NCBI GenBank assembly: GCA_018402085.1
Contig: JAGYJM010000002.1
Coordinates: 2,929,501 to 2,993,500, forward strand
Direction: 5' to 3'
Source: Flavobacteriales bacterium
Lineage (GTDB): Bacteria > Bacteroidota > Bacteroidia > Flavobacteriales_D > Sanyastnellaceae
DNA length: 64,000 nucleotides
The notes under the pieces: model-generated
Databases searched by the model: none
What the model was told of the DNA's origin: nothing
What the model saw: only the letters and a program-made list of their open reading frames with translations
Shown here: piece after piece, positions 1-8,751 of the stretch
Layout of the letters: every line of letters begins with the position of its first letter
Position numbering within the stretch: position 1 is the stretch's first letter
Made by a program: the position numbers and the translations under genes

Positions 1-1
1 G

Positions 2-622
2 ATTTACGTCGATTCGCCGCTCGTTTGGGGTGTCTTCGCCGGACACGAAGCCGGTGCTGACCTCGATATCGCTAAAGCGCCCTTCATCGTGAGTCGCTAC
101 TACTCAGGATCGCACTTAATGGGCTTCGTGTATGCCGATCAACACGGGCGCCGCGTCACGCGTGACGACTTCACACCGGTGGGAGGCATTGCAGGTGCCG
201 TTGAGGCCTTCAAAGAAGATCCGAACCGACTGTTTTTATGGGAGAAGAACATCACGATGCCCTACGTTGACCGCAAGCAGTTCAAACTGGTAGATGAGTG
301 CACGGCCCCCTGGCCGGCGTTTGCGGTTGTGGTAAGAAATAAAGTCTTGGCTGCAAAGCGCGAAGCCATTGACCGTGCAATGAAGGTCGTCCGTGATTAC
401 GCCTTCGATTTGCAATATAGCGGCGAAGAAGGTGCTGAGCTGGTTGCTCACCTCTACGACATGCAGACTTCTCAGGCCACTGACTGGCAAGAGCATGTCA
501 GGTATAGTCTGAAAGGCGACCTCGAAGTAGACACCTTACGCGAAATTAGTGCGACGATGCATCGGCTGGGCGTACTTGAGAGTATGCCTGATGACGAAAA
601 GCTGGCTGCTTTACTGGCCTGA
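2..622 (+). CDS. periplasmic substrate-binding-like protein, 5' end outside window
   Basis: The reading frame is open from the first bases of the window, so the true start lies upstream; 206 codons are visible. The visible part (IVSRYYSGSHLMGFVYAD near codon 30, then LFLWEK and TAPWPAFAVVVRNKVL) resembles the second half of Bacteroidota type 2 periplasmic-binding-protein-like proteins. In that family a conserved SR(Y/F)GSGSHLM segment is followed by an FLWEKF-type motif and a W-P-x-F strand. Such proteins bind small ligands, but neither ligand nor transporter partner can be told from this fragment. A methionine at 89 could be mistaken for the start, but coding similarity continues upstream of it. 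The next gene begins 40 bases downstream on the same strand. Family assignment is from remembered sequence patterns and is moderately sure. Confidence 0.6.
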   Translation: MYVDSPLVWGVFAGHEAGADLDIAKAPFIVSRYYSGSHLMGFVYADQHGRRVTRDDFTPVGGIAGAVEAFKEDPNRLFLWEKNITMPYVDRKQFKLVDECTAPWPAFAVVVRNKVLAAKREAIDRAMKVVRDYAFDLQYSGEEGAELVAHLYDMQTSQATDWQEHVRYSLKGDLEVDTLREISATMHRLGVLESMPDDEKLAALLA

Positions 623-638
623 GGCACGGTATTTGCGC

Positions 639-646
639 TATCTTTC
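639..646 (+). promoter_or_regulatory. Bacteroidota-type -7 box upstream of the 663 gene
   Basis: TATCTTTC, one base from the TAnnTTTG consensus, lies 16 bases before the ATG at 663. Similar boxes sit just before several other starts in the window. Confidence 0.4.
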
Positions 647-662
647 ACAAATAGCTTCAGCG

Positions 663-1334
663 ATGCGTGCTCTTCTTCTTTCCCTGACCTTGTGCTTTGT
701 CGGTCTCACGGTGGTAGGCCAGTACGACTCTACCCATTACGCCTTTCTTACCAAAGATCAGCACGCGGACTTGCTCGAAATCATGGGTGATTCTGATCCC
801 TATCCCGAACTCAGTGAAGACCCGTATGTTCAGGAAATCAAGCGCTTCATTGAGGAGCACTCGTACGTTGATCAGGTTGATATTGCCGTGATCGAATACC
901 CGGAGCTGAAGAAACTCGTCCCAAAATCCATGCAGGGCTACATCTGGGAGCCGATGTATGTGGTCTTCAGAATGAAAGACGGACAACCCGTGGGGGCCGC
1001 CTCCGGCATTGACACCAAAGAGAAAAAGGGTTCACAAATGCTTCTTCCCGGAGCAACGGAACCTTATACCGCCTCCCCGAAACAGTACAGCTTCTTCTTT
1101 CGCGATGCTGAGCTTGTGTACAGTACCATGAGATATACCAATGCCACACGCATGGGTTCGTGTGGGACGATTCACATTGAACATGTGGCCTACTTCAAAG
1201 ACGAGACTTTTTATAAAGGCAGCATCGGACAACAGTTGGATTGTTACGGCGAAGAACTCGATCCGAACACGCTGCTGGATCAGTCGGAATTTATGGTGTA
1301 TTTGTTTGAGTTGTGGAGTGAGGAGAGGCGGTGA
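663..1334 (+). CDS. secreted protein of unknown function
   Basis: I do not recognise this 223-aa protein. Residues 1-20 (MRALLLSLTLCFVGLTVVGQ) form a typical signal peptide ending in the V-x-x-Q pattern usual in this phylum, so the start at 663 is preferred over an in-frame ATG at 549 that overlaps the preceding gene. The mature part is acidic, with one internal cysteine pair (SCGTIHIEH and QQLDCYGEEL) that could form a disulfide, and it has no membrane segment. No sorting domain is seen at the C-terminus. It follows the binding-protein gene by 40 bases and may have its own promoter at 639. It is probably periplasmic or lipid-free exported; no role can be proposed. Confidence 0.7.
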   Translation: MRALLLSLTLCFVGLTVVGQYDSTHYAFLTKDQHADLLEIMGDSDPYPELSEDPYVQEIKRFIEEHSYVDQVDIAVIEYPELKKLVPKSMQGYIWEPMYVVFRMKDGQPVGAASGIDTKEKKGSQMLLPGATEPYTASPKQYSFFFRDAELVYSTMRYTNATRMGSCGTIHIEHVAYFKDETFYKGSIGQQLDCYGEELDPNTLLDQSEFMVYLFELWSEERR

Positions 1335-1335
1335 C

Positions 1336-1354
1336 CTCCGCCGCAGAAGCGGCG
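1336..1354 (-). repeat. mini-hairpin near-copy (GGAGG tail)
   Basis: CCTCC-GCCGC-AGAA-GCGGC: the same architecture as the dispersed mini-hairpin, but with CCTCC in place of CATCC. Confidence 0.5.
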
Positions 1355-1436
1355 AAACCATCAAGCATTCAAACCATTAAACAGTCGAACATTCAAACAG
1401 CTGATTTTTTTTAAGGTTTTCGTTCAAAATCAACCT

Positions 1437-1518
1437 ACCTCATCTTCACCACCCAAAGCACCGTTTTCTGCAGCTCCCGCCACCAGGGGAGCACCAACAC
1501 ATCCGCCGCTTTCGCGGC
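1437..1518 (-). repeat. copy A of 82-bp radical-SAM-tail repeat with mini-hairpin
   Basis: Nearly identical to 9109-9190, which encodes the last residues of the radical SAM protein, and to 8234-8336. The mini-hairpin at 1500-1518 has stem GCCGC/GCGGC and loop GAAA, whereas the genic copy has stem GCCGT/ACGGC and loop AAAA. Outside the hairpin only one or two bases differ. Confidence 0.85.
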
Positions 1519-1751
1519 GAAGCAATCGAACCATTGAACAGTCAAACATTCTAACGTTTGATTATAAACACTGGCAAAATACAGGCGGCCTATATCGCAA
1601 CCCTATCCCGCTGCCCAGAAACGTATGTGTCAACCAAATGCCTGATCTTCGTGTGCTGTTTCGTATGGCAAACCACCTCCTCTGCAGCCACCAAAGGGTG
1701 AAGTCAGCGCGAACAGAACGCCATTCTTAGCCAAAATCAATGCCATTTCTC

Positions 1752-3299
1752 TTACCGCACAATCATCCAAACCACCAACACCTGCGCTGCAAACAGGGCA
1801 AAGCCAAACAACAACGCCTTTCCGAGGGAGGGAAGTACGCTGTGCCGCTGCAACTCTACACGATCTGAGAACCGCGTATACGACTCCCGGTCGCTCTCGC
1901 TGTTGGTCATCCACACAAAAACGGCCACGACCAGCAAACTGAGTGCTGTATACACCAACAACATCTTTGGATACTCAAGTTTGCTTATCCATTCCAGTTC
2001 TGAAAAAACAAGAGGAAGACCCTTGTGCAGGGCGACCAATAGGATTGGTAGCAGCATGGCCATCAGCTGGACTTGCGCATTGATCCGCCACCAAAACCAC
2101 CGCACGATGTAAACCAAGCCAACGCCCGCTGTTAAACCCAGCAGGAGCTCAAGCAAAACGGTTAGCTCATCCGCGTAAAATGCGATCCACCCGGCCAGGA
2201 GTGCTGTGCCCATCATGATTAGGCGTGAAGGAACAACCGATGCCTTTCGGTTTAATTCGCCGTAGATGCCGCTGAGAAGAAGTCCGCTGCCCCACAACTG
2301 CACAGCTTCGAAAGTCGACAAGAAAATGCCCAACAATCCGATGGCCATCACCGGTTTGAGCACATCGGGAAGCCGTTGCTGCACGACTACGAGGTACGCC
2401 TGCTGACCCGGCTCAATGCCCATTGATGCCGAGTGAACTGCAATAAATACCACAAGTGAACTCACAGCTACGGTGAGTACGCCCATTGTGAGCGATGCCA
2501 TAATGGCTCGTCTGCGTTTGATTCCCATCAACTGCTGCGCCTCAATGCCGGAGCCATCGATGATCTGTGCCGACCACCACTGCACACCGATGAAGGCGAC
2601 AAGCGCAATCGGGTCAGGAAGCAATGATGCGTCGGTTAAATTGGGCGCAAATGCGTATGGTTTCCCAACAAACCCCATTGCTACAAACACGAGCGGAATG
2701 AGGAATGCTGCAAAATGGACGACATCCACCACTGATTTGGCACGGTAGGACGTCCGCCAAGCGTTCAGTGCCATGGCCCCTGCAACAATCGCGATGGCGG
2801 CGGCCTTCTCGAACATGAAAAAGGTCATTAGCACATCAGAAAAGGCGAGCACCGAAAAGGCAAGCAGGATGGGCACAACCAAGCCTCCAACATAGAAGGC
2901 CCTAAAGCGACGTAAACGGCTCGCCCACGGCTGAGCGTAACGCAAGGTCAAGAATTCGTTCTCACTGATGAAATTGAGTTTGGCCCAAAGCGGTGCAAAA
3001 ACCATGGGCAAAAACCCCAGCGGAATGAGCGACGCCCATATGATCAGCAAATCGGCCGGCCCTTTCTCGGTGACAATTGCACTCACCAAGCCCGCCGATG
3101 AGATCGAATAGACCGACAAAAAGAGTACAACCCCACCCACACGCCAGCCGGTGTTTTGCGGCATGCGGAGGAGGTGGGAGAGGTTTCTTGCAGCCCGCCA
3201 TTTGTTCACAACAAACAGTAGCACAAAGTAAAACAGCAGAATGAGGGTTAAGCCTAATTTCATTGACTTGAAATGCTTGAACCGCAATTTAAACGGCAA
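1752..3299 (-). CDS. sodium:solute symporter family protein
   Basis: A 515-aa polytopic membrane protein with about 13 hydrophobic segments, matching the sodium:solute symporter (SSS, SLC5-like) family in length and layout. Family-like features are the loop FISENEFLTLRYAQPWASRL after the third helix and the segment GVQWWSAQIIDGSGIEAQQL, which corresponds to the family's W-x-x-Q region before helix 7. Such proteins couple sodium entry to uptake of sugars, amino acids, organic acids or similar solutes; the substrate cannot be read from the sequence. The start may instead be the internal methionine at 3263 (MKLGLTLILLFYF), which places the first helix right at the N-terminus as is usual. It is a single-gene unit. 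Confidence 0.85.
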   Translation of the reverse strand: MPFKLRFKHFKSMKLGLTLILLFYFVLLFVVNKWRAARNLSHLLRMPQNTGWRVGGVVLFLSVYSISSAGLVSAIVTEKGPADLLIIWASLIPLGFLPMVFAPLWAKLNFISENEFLTLRYAQPWASRLRRFRAFYVGGLVVPILLAFSVLAFSDVLMTFFMFEKAAAIAIVAGAMALNAWRTSYRAKSVVDVVHFAAFLIPLVFVAMGFVGKPYAFAPNLTDASLLPDPIALVAFIGVQWWSAQIIDGSGIEAQQLMGIKRRRAIMASLTMGVLTVAVSSLVVFIAVHSASMGIEPGQQAYLVVVQQRLPDVLKPVMAIGLLGIFLSTFEAVQLWGSGLLLSGIYGELNRKASVVPSRLIMMGTALLAGWIAFYADELTVLLELLLGLTAGVGLVYIVRWFWWRINAQVQLMAMLLPILLVALHKGLPLVFSELEWISKLEYPKMLLVYTALSLLVVAVFVWMTNSESDRESYTRFSDRVELQRHSVLPSLGKALLFGFALFAAQVLVVWMIVR

Positions 3300-3503
3300 G
3301 CATGAATAAATTGAGACTTATTCCGCAAAGCAACAAGAGATTCAATCAATACCCTCAAATCGCGCTCAATGACGGATTTGCGAATCGAACACAGTATTCT
3401 CGGTCAATTCACGCCTTACATTTTCGAGTAGATCATCTTGAATGGTTCTTGAAATATCGTATTCAAAAGTGATGTACAATTCCCATTATTGATGGTGTAC
3501 GCT

Positions 3504-5249
3504 TCATTGTATTTGATCCTGATTGATGCGATTTAACCAGTGATTAAATATGACCACCATTGCCATGGTGTCTAATTCGCAATAACTCTGTAATGCTTTT
3601 GCTGTGGCAGAATAGTCCGTATTTTCCCGATTTAGACGGTGCATTTCCTCGTATGCTATTATTGCCTGGGAGCCAATCGTAACCGCAGCACCTAAGCTCG
3701 CTTCTACAATCTGCCCCAGTTCAGTGTAAGGATCCGTTGTCGAAAGTATGACGGACTCATTGTTCACTTTCACAGGCACACACACTTCAGTGCTTTGTGC
3801 CGACAAAACTGCAGGAAGAACTGCCTTGATACTTAGTTTTCCTTTCATACGCGGATGGAAATAGCCCCGCTCAGCCAGGTCCATCATGTCTACCAACCGA
3901 CCGGCATTCAAATCAAATTGGCGATCAAGAAGTGTCCTTAACCATTCCCGATTGGGAATTGACTGCTTCAAGACTTCACTCACGGATGAAACCACGCTCT
4001 TCTCATAAGACGACCAGACCAATACACTGCCTGTATCACCGAGAAGCAAGGCAAGGGATTTGGCGAACCCAACAGTAGGGTCGACGTGAAGAGGGCCATC
4101 TAGGCCATGCAACCAAGAATAGTGTTGTAGATCAGCCCCGGGTCTTTCTATCTTGTGACAACTCCATTGAAAGGGCAGTACAGCGTTTGGAGATTGCCCC
4201 TTGTAAAGCGGAACCGTAGAGGAATACGTCTCAAAGTCGATGAAGAAGAGAGGATACTCCAGTGAAGAAATGTCATGAACCAAAGTAGGTCCGTGCCACT
4301 CTTGTCCCTGCCGGGTTTTTACTATTTGGAGAATCTGGCGAACGCCTCGAGATGAGAGTTCACCTTTCTTGTTTCTGAGCTCTGATTCTTGAATATCACT
4401 TAACGCGAGCCGACCTTGCCTGATGAGCTCATCAATTAGGGATGTCCCGTCAGAGGTCTTAATGCTCCCGCCATGGCACAGGTCAAAGATGTTGTTTTCC
4501 GGCAGTTCGTTCTTTGCCCAGCATTCGCCGAATCCATTCAATGACTCAGTTGGTGTTCTATATTCGCAATGCGCGCAATGCTTCCCGACGGACGCTTCAA
4601 ACACACCAGTTTGCAACATCTTCACTACATGCTCAATTGACATAATCTCTGACGGCAATAGGGCCTGTACTTGGTCATCGACCGAATCGAGATTGAAGAA
4701 GTCTGAATCTAATATTTTCCTGGCGACCTCCTCTTGTGCAAAGTCTTCTGCCCAAAACAACATGCCATCTTCGTTTGCGCTGAACCCCTTATTCGGCGTC
4801 ATCAAAAAGGGCGTAAGCGCAAAACCTTTGAATACCTGCTGAGCAACATGGTATTGAAACGCAACATCGACCAACTCATCTTTCAGCGAATCCACCGATC
4901 GTTTCGCGCCGGTCGCTTTCGATTTCACCTCAATCAAATCGATTTGATCGCCATTCTTAACAAGAATATCAACACGACAATAGAGACCGTTTGCTTCTAG
5001 GGGCACCTCAAAGAACACACCGAAATCGCATGCATTTATCTCATCAATTGATACCTTACGAACGGAGCAGTCGACGCACGCATGTTCTGCCATCCACCAC
5101 AACCTCGCCAACTTACCTACGAGGTCACCTTTTTCGCTCAAGAACGACATAAAGTCGCTCTCATCACTCACTTGAGGGTATCCTTCCCTCTTGTAGACCA
5201 GCTTTTGCGGACACGATCTTGCGAGTTGGTATTCTGATTTTGTGAGCAT
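3504..5249 (-). CDS. DUF2779 nuclease-like protein (PD-(D/E)XK plus RNase H-like exonuclease)
   Basis: A 581-aa protein with two nuclease-like parts. The N-terminal third holds a PD-(D/E)XK signature (D94, E107, K109 in CRVDILV and LIEVKS) with cysteines at 13, 225, 228 and 243, an arrangement like the iron-sulfur cluster site of Cas4/AddB-type nucleases. The C-terminal half is a DUF2779/DEDD exonuclease-like fold: FFIDFETYS with D338 and E340, the block GRLVDMMDLAERGYF, and a final acidic residue D560 in YCELDTMAM. Catalytic residues look intact. It starts 3 bases after the stop of another predicted nuclease (5253-6494), so the two are probably co-transcribed and act together on nucleic acid. 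Defence is inferred from this pairing and from the nearby MntA/HepT genes, not shown. Confidence 0.75.
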   Translation of the reverse strand: MLTKSEYQLARSCPQKLVYKREGYPQVSDESDFMSFLSEKGDLVGKLARLWWMAEHACVDCSVRKVSIDEINACDFGVFFEVPLEANGLYCRVDILVKNGDQIDLIEVKSKATGAKRSVDSLKDELVDVAFQYHVAQQVFKGFALTPFLMTPNKGFSANEDGMLFWAEDFAQEEVARKILDSDFFNLDSVDDQVQALLPSEIMSIEHVVKMLQTGVFEASVGKHCAHCEYRTPTESLNGFGECWAKNELPENNIFDLCHGGSIKTSDGTSLIDELIRQGRLALSDIQESELRNKKGELSSRGVRQILQIVKTRQGQEWHGPTLVHDISSLEYPLFFIDFETYSSTVPLYKGQSPNAVLPFQWSCHKIERPGADLQHYSWLHGLDGPLHVDPTVGFAKSLALLLGDTGSVLVWSSYEKSVVSSVSEVLKQSIPNREWLRTLLDRQFDLNAGRLVDMMDLAERGYFHPRMKGKLSIKAVLPAVLSAQSTEVCVPVKVNNESVILSTTDPYTELGQIVEASLGAAVTIGSQAIIAYEEMHRLNRENTDYSATAKALQSYCELDTMAMVVIFNHWLNRINQDQIQ

Positions 5250-5252
5250 GTG

Positions 5253-6494
5253 TTACCTCTTTGCTGCCGCTTCGAACGCCCATCTATTTGCAGAAATGTG
5301 CTTAAAGTACGCCACAAATAAGTCAACTACTTGATCAATTGTGGGTACGCTTTGCTCTTTAGCAAAGTCCTTATAGAAGTATAGAAAAACTCCTTTAGAG
5401 TACTCGCAAAAACCCCTTGTATTGCCGCGCTCATCCCTCATACCTAGCCCACCAAAATAGTCCTTCCGACGCCCGGAGCCAGATAACGCTGCTCCATTGT
5501 CTAAATCATAGAACCAGAGTTTTCTATGCCAAAGTTCCAAGGCAAATTTTTCATTCCTCGAAGGATCAGGATGTATCGTATATAACCGGAATTGATTGCC
5601 TTGCAGTTGAATACCGACTTGAAAACCGTCGGCTACATTTACATCGACCGACGTAATGCCAGTGCTATTTGTAAATTCTGCAACGCTTCTATTTGGTGAA
5701 ATGTTAATCAGAGCTAGTCTTAACCGCACCTCTTTCGCAATCCTCTGGTGAATGAGTTTCAGCACTAAATCATGCAATCGAATTGAACGCAATTGATCAA
5801 CCACTCCCTGGGTGATGTAAAAGTCATAAGCCTTATCAAAAAATGAACCACAGGCATTGGAAATCAAGCCGAATTGATCTAGAAGTGCAATCTGGTCATC
5901 TAAGAAAGAAATATACTTATCGATTACGAGCCCCACTTCAGGATTCTCGAAAGAGAAACCTTTGGTTGCTTTTAAGAACTGCAGCACGTGATTGCGATAA
6001 GTGATGTTGACCCAGCCATCAGCTTGTCCAACCTCCCAGTCATCAACGGATGACATGGTGAGTAAATATGTTCCCTTAACAATAACTGGCAATGCATTCA
6101 ACTCATCCCCATGGAGTTGCCTAATAATCTTGGTCCCAGCGATTCTTTTTGCTTTTTCAGAATATTCTTGTAACTGCTTTGCGGTTGGCAGACTCTTGAC
6201 CTTATTTTCGAGGAAAATACACCACCACTCCCTGTCAACACGCCACCGTATTATGAGATCAACATTCTGTTCTTCTCTAGCTATTTCAAAATCGTAAATA
6301 TTCTTATCCTCACCTAAAAAAGAACGGTTTCCAAAGACTACCTCCAAAAACTCCTCGAGCATCTTCGAGCGATGATTGCCCGAAACAGATTGGTCTAATA
6401 TCCAACCAAGTATATTGCTATGAAAAAGCTCTTTTGATCCTAATGAAGCTTGAAAGAGAAAATTACTCTTAAGTGATTCTATTAAATCTTGCAT
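5253..6494 (-). CDS. PD-(D/E)XK nuclease superfamily protein
   Basis: A 413-aa protein opening with ELFHSNILGWILDQ, like the N-terminal (E)xxHSNxLxWLL motif of a bacterial PD-(D/E)XK family. The nuclease core follows: D79 in NVDLIIRW, E96 and K98 in IFLENKVKS, then Q107 and Y111 in KQLQEY. These are the expected catalytic positions, so activity is likely. The C-terminal 250 residues are unrecognised and may bind target or partner. It is the first gene of a two-gene unit with the DUF2779 protein. Both genes are more A+T-rich than polA or dxs in this window, suggesting separate ancestry. Related proteins occur in phage-defence settings; this role is inferred. Confidence 0.7.
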   Translation of the reverse strand: MQDLIESLKSNFLFQASLGSKELFHSNILGWILDQSVSGNHRSKMLEEFLEVVFGNRSFLGEDKNIYDFEIAREEQNVDLIIRWRVDREWWCIFLENKVKSLPTAKQLQEYSEKAKRIAGTKIIRQLHGDELNALPVIVKGTYLLTMSSVDDWEVGQADGWVNITYRNHVLQFLKATKGFSFENPEVGLVIDKYISFLDDQIALLDQFGLISNACGSFFDKAYDFYITQGVVDQLRSIRLHDLVLKLIHQRIAKEVRLRLALINISPNRSVAEFTNSTGITSVDVNVADGFQVGIQLQGNQFRLYTIHPDPSRNEKFALELWHRKLWFYDLDNGAALSGSGRRKDYFGGLGMRDERGNTRGFCEYSKGVFLYFYKDFAKEQSVPTIDQVVDLFVAYFKHISANRWAFEAAAKR

Positions 6495-6870
6495 ATAAAA
6501 TGATCTTTACAATCTCATTACATTTACGGATTCCCATTTTTTATTTTCGCTTATGACCGTGTTAATTACTTTGCACACTTGCCAAGCTCATTCGATCTCC
6601 AACTCTGAAAGAGCGACTCACATTGCTCAAAATAACTCATTGTTTCGTGTTTTTCACAAACTTATAGTCTTCCTTGTTGCCCCACCCCTTTCATCTTATT
6701 TCATCTTTTAAGCAAGGCGGAACCGAAGGCACGAAAAACCGCCGGTGACTCAAGCTTCGTTTAACCTGAGGGTGCCGGCGGATGAATGAGTAGGATGAGT
6801 CCCGTCAAATGGGGGGCTGAGATGGTGTAAATTTGACTTTCGTCTGCAAACCAACCTATTTAATCTTGTT
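6495..6870. other. intergenic region with one large hairpin
   Basis: No gene seen. The only structure is the hairpin at 6739-6781; the stretch 6500-6720 is A+T-rich with no recognisable element and may hold the promoter of the two nuclease genes. Confidence 0.5.
6741..6784 (+). repeat. expanded-loop mini-hairpin variant
   Basis: GCCGG...CCGGC followed by GGATG. The stem extends to CCGCCGG/CCGGCGG at 6739-6745 and 6775-6781. The loop is 29 bases and contains a nested CTCA/TGAG pairing. It lies downstream of the 6871-8280 gene and could also serve as a transcript end. Confidence 0.5.
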
Positions 6871-8280
6871 TCATCTCGAAGCAAACCGGGTGAATCCCGT
6901 CTGCCGAATCCATGCAGAACGCTCTTCGCGCGTGAGACCATTGCGACCAAATAAACCCATGGCACGGTCCATTAACAATAAATGATAGGCCGTCTCCCCC
7001 TCTCCCAAATGGTAGCCCGTGCGCAAAACCCGTTCGACCCGCTCATCTGACGCGCCGGACATCAACTCCCGGTAAAGCCGAGCGCGTATGTAAACAGGTT
7101 GCATAACGGGCTCAAATGTTGGATTCACCGGTAAGCCGCTCACAAGACGTTCCAAACCGGAACGATCCTTTAACATGACCAAAGCGTCTGCTATCAATAC
7201 AGTCGCGAATTCCATCTCCCAGGGTTTGGCAACATCGGAAAATTGACCCAAGTAAGCCAGCCATTCCTCCGCTTCCAAAGCTGTTGTACTGCCCTTCACT
7301 CCTGTGCCTTCAATCAACTTAAAGGCCTCAAATCGAAAACGAATAAAGGTGAAGTTTAGTGAATGAGCCTCTATAAACTCTTCAATTGCCGGACTATTCA
7401 ACAACCTACGGTAAAACCGCTGCCTCTGCTCATCCTCTGATAACCAAGAAAAGAAGTGCAACATCAGGTAGGCAAACAAACACGAAGCAATCCATTGCTG
7501 ATCAGCACAAGATAGCAAACCCGGAAGGGCGCCACTGCTCCTCACGCCAGAGCGGTTCAACATTTGCTCCAATGAATTTCCAAAAACACTTAAGCCTTGA
7601 TTGTAATCAACGTAGGTCTCGAAATAATAGGTGCGGATTTGGGGCATTCCTAATATGGCCTCAAAAGTTGGTCCTTTCTTGCCAGACCCAAGCTCGTTCA
7701 CTACAAAATCGCCCAGAGCTTTCCCGATGATATGGCGCTCCCAACCCAGGGCCAAATGGTCCATTGGTAAATCCTCCATGAATCCCAACAAAAGGTCGGT
7801 TTCAGAATTGTGCAAATTCATGCTTAACAGCTTGTATAAAGCTGTTTGGCTTGGCACTTTACGGGAAATAAATGGGTTTGCTTCGTGATCCAGATTTCCA
7901 ACAGAAGACTTATATTTCGTTGTCTCGATGAACTCTTCTAAAAGGTCGACGGTGTATTGGTAAGGCGAAACGCCATACTTTTCGGGGTAGAGCATCCGAA
8001 ACAAGGTGATGGCAGACACTTTTCGTCCGATGCTCCGTTCCATCTCTCGTGAGAGTACTTTGCAGTTAGCTATCGTTCCAGACAGTAAACCCAGGCGCTC
8101 CAAAGCGCGGCAGGTCAATTCACATCCTAATTGCTGCTTCTCCGTTATCTGATTCAACCCCGTTTCGTTTCTGAGCAAGAAGAAAAGGAAATTTCTAATA
8201 ATTTTGCTCTTGATTAAGACGAATTCGCGACTCACCTCATCTTCACCTCCCAAAGCACCGTTTTCTGCAGCTCCCGCCAC
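6871..8280 (-). CDS. protein of unknown function with HTH-like N-terminus
   Basis: I do not recognise the family of this 469-aa soluble, helical protein. Residues 50-110 (CKVLSREMERSIGRKVSAIT then LFRMLYPEKYGVSPYQYTVDLLEEFI) resemble an N-terminal helix-turn-helix-like segment found in many Bacteroidota proteins, where C-x-x-L-x-x-x-I is followed by S-x-x-T-L-x-R. The rest is leucine- and glutamate-rich, perhaps helical repeats. The only start for the full frame is a GTG at 8280 inside a repeat copied from the end of the radical SAM gene. The first 17 residues would therefore be encoded by repeat DNA, and the authentic start may lie downstream (a TTG near 8175 is possible). It sits between the nuclease pair and MntA/HepT. 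Confidence 0.6.
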   Translation of the reverse strand: MAGAAENGALGGEDEVSREFVLIKSKIIRNFLFFLLRNETGLNQITEKQQLGCELTCRALERLGLLSGTIANCKVLSREMERSIGRKVSAITLFRMLYPEKYGVSPYQYTVDLLEEFIETTKYKSSVGNLDHEANPFISRKVPSQTALYKLLSMNLHNSETDLLLGFMEDLPMDHLALGWERHIIGKALGDFVVNELGSGKKGPTFEAILGMPQIRTYYFETYVDYNQGLSVFGNSLEQMLNRSGVRSSGALPGLLSCADQQWIASCLFAYLMLHFFSWLSEDEQRQRFYRRLLNSPAIEEFIEAHSLNFTFIRFRFEAFKLIEGTGVKGSTTALEAEEWLAYLGQFSDVAKPWEMEFATVLIADALVMLKDRSGLERLVSGLPVNPTFEPVMQPVYIRARLYRELMSGASDERVERVLRTGYHLGEGETAYHLLLMDRAMGLFGRNGLTREERSAWIRQTGFTRFASR

Positions 8281-8336
8281 CAGCGGAGCACCATAACATC
8301 CGCCGCTTCCCGAAGGCTCGGGACAAGTTTCGCGGC
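8234..8336 (-). repeat. copy B of radical-SAM-tail repeat with expanded mini-hairpin
   Basis: Same repeat as 1437-1518 and 9109-9190. At the hairpin position (8297-8336) the loop is 25 bases and carries a nested CCCGAAGGCTCGGG hairpin. A degenerate echo of the right end (CGGGATAAGTTTCGCGGCG) follows at 8341-8359. Reading through this copy gives the unknown gene its GTG start. Confidence 0.8.
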
Positions 8337-8406
8337 GAATCGGGATAAGTTTCGCGGCGCCTGCTTGCTATCTGAAGGATATCAATCGACTTCACTGAAG
8401 GCCTTT

Positions 8407-8751
8407 TTATAAGTTGTCATTTAGCAGATCTTCAATTTCCTTCAGAAGGTCATCCAATTCCAATCTGATGATGTCCCAAACGATGGTATAGTCTACTCCG
8501 AAATACTCGTGAATGAGTCGATTTCGATAACCTCGCAATTGCTGCCAGGGAATAAACGGGGCCGAAAGTTGAAACCCTTCATCTACTCGTGACGCGGCTT
8601 CTCCTATGATCTCGAAATTACGAACTACGGCATCGATGGTTCGGTCATCAGCGATGAAATCATCGAAAGTCATTCCGGAGACATACTTCTGGATTTTACG
8701 TCCGGCAATCAGCATATCTTCTACCAACAGAAGTGAATTCCGCTTAGACAT
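8407..8751 (-). CDS. hepT: HepT-like HEPN ribonuclease toxin
   Basis: A 114-aa all-helical protein of the DUF86/HepT family. The defining R-x4-H-x-Y motif is present as R76, H81 and Y83 in RNRLIHEYF. In characterised HepT/MntA pairs the HEPN protein is an RNase, and the tyrosine of this motif is adenylylated by MntA, which silences the toxin. The preceding helix NFEIIGEAASRV is also typical. The gene overlaps the 3' end of mntA by 8 bases, the usual operon order in which antitoxin precedes toxin. All key residues are present, so it should be functional. Confidence 0.9.
   Translation of the reverse strand: MSKRNSLLLVEDMLIAGRKIQKYVSGMTFDDFIADDRTIDAVVRNFEIIGEAASRVDEGFQLSAPFIPWQQLRGYRNRLIHEYFGVDYTIVWDIIRLELDDLLKEIEDLLNDNL

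Larger units (their letters stand above)
1335..1751. other. intergenic region between convergent genes, repeat remnants only
   Basis: This 417-base stretch has no convincing gene. It contains a hairpin at 1336-1354, loose AT-rich copies of a CAAACCATTAAACAGTC-like motif (around 1360-1400 and again around 1525-1555), and an 82-base copy of the 3' end of the radical SAM gene (1437-1518). The rest holds nothing recognisable. Confidence 0.6.

Noticed and set aside
1630-1914. Minus-strand 94-codon frame downstream of the symporter
   Set aside because: Overlaps the symporter's 3' end in another frame and shows no conserved features.
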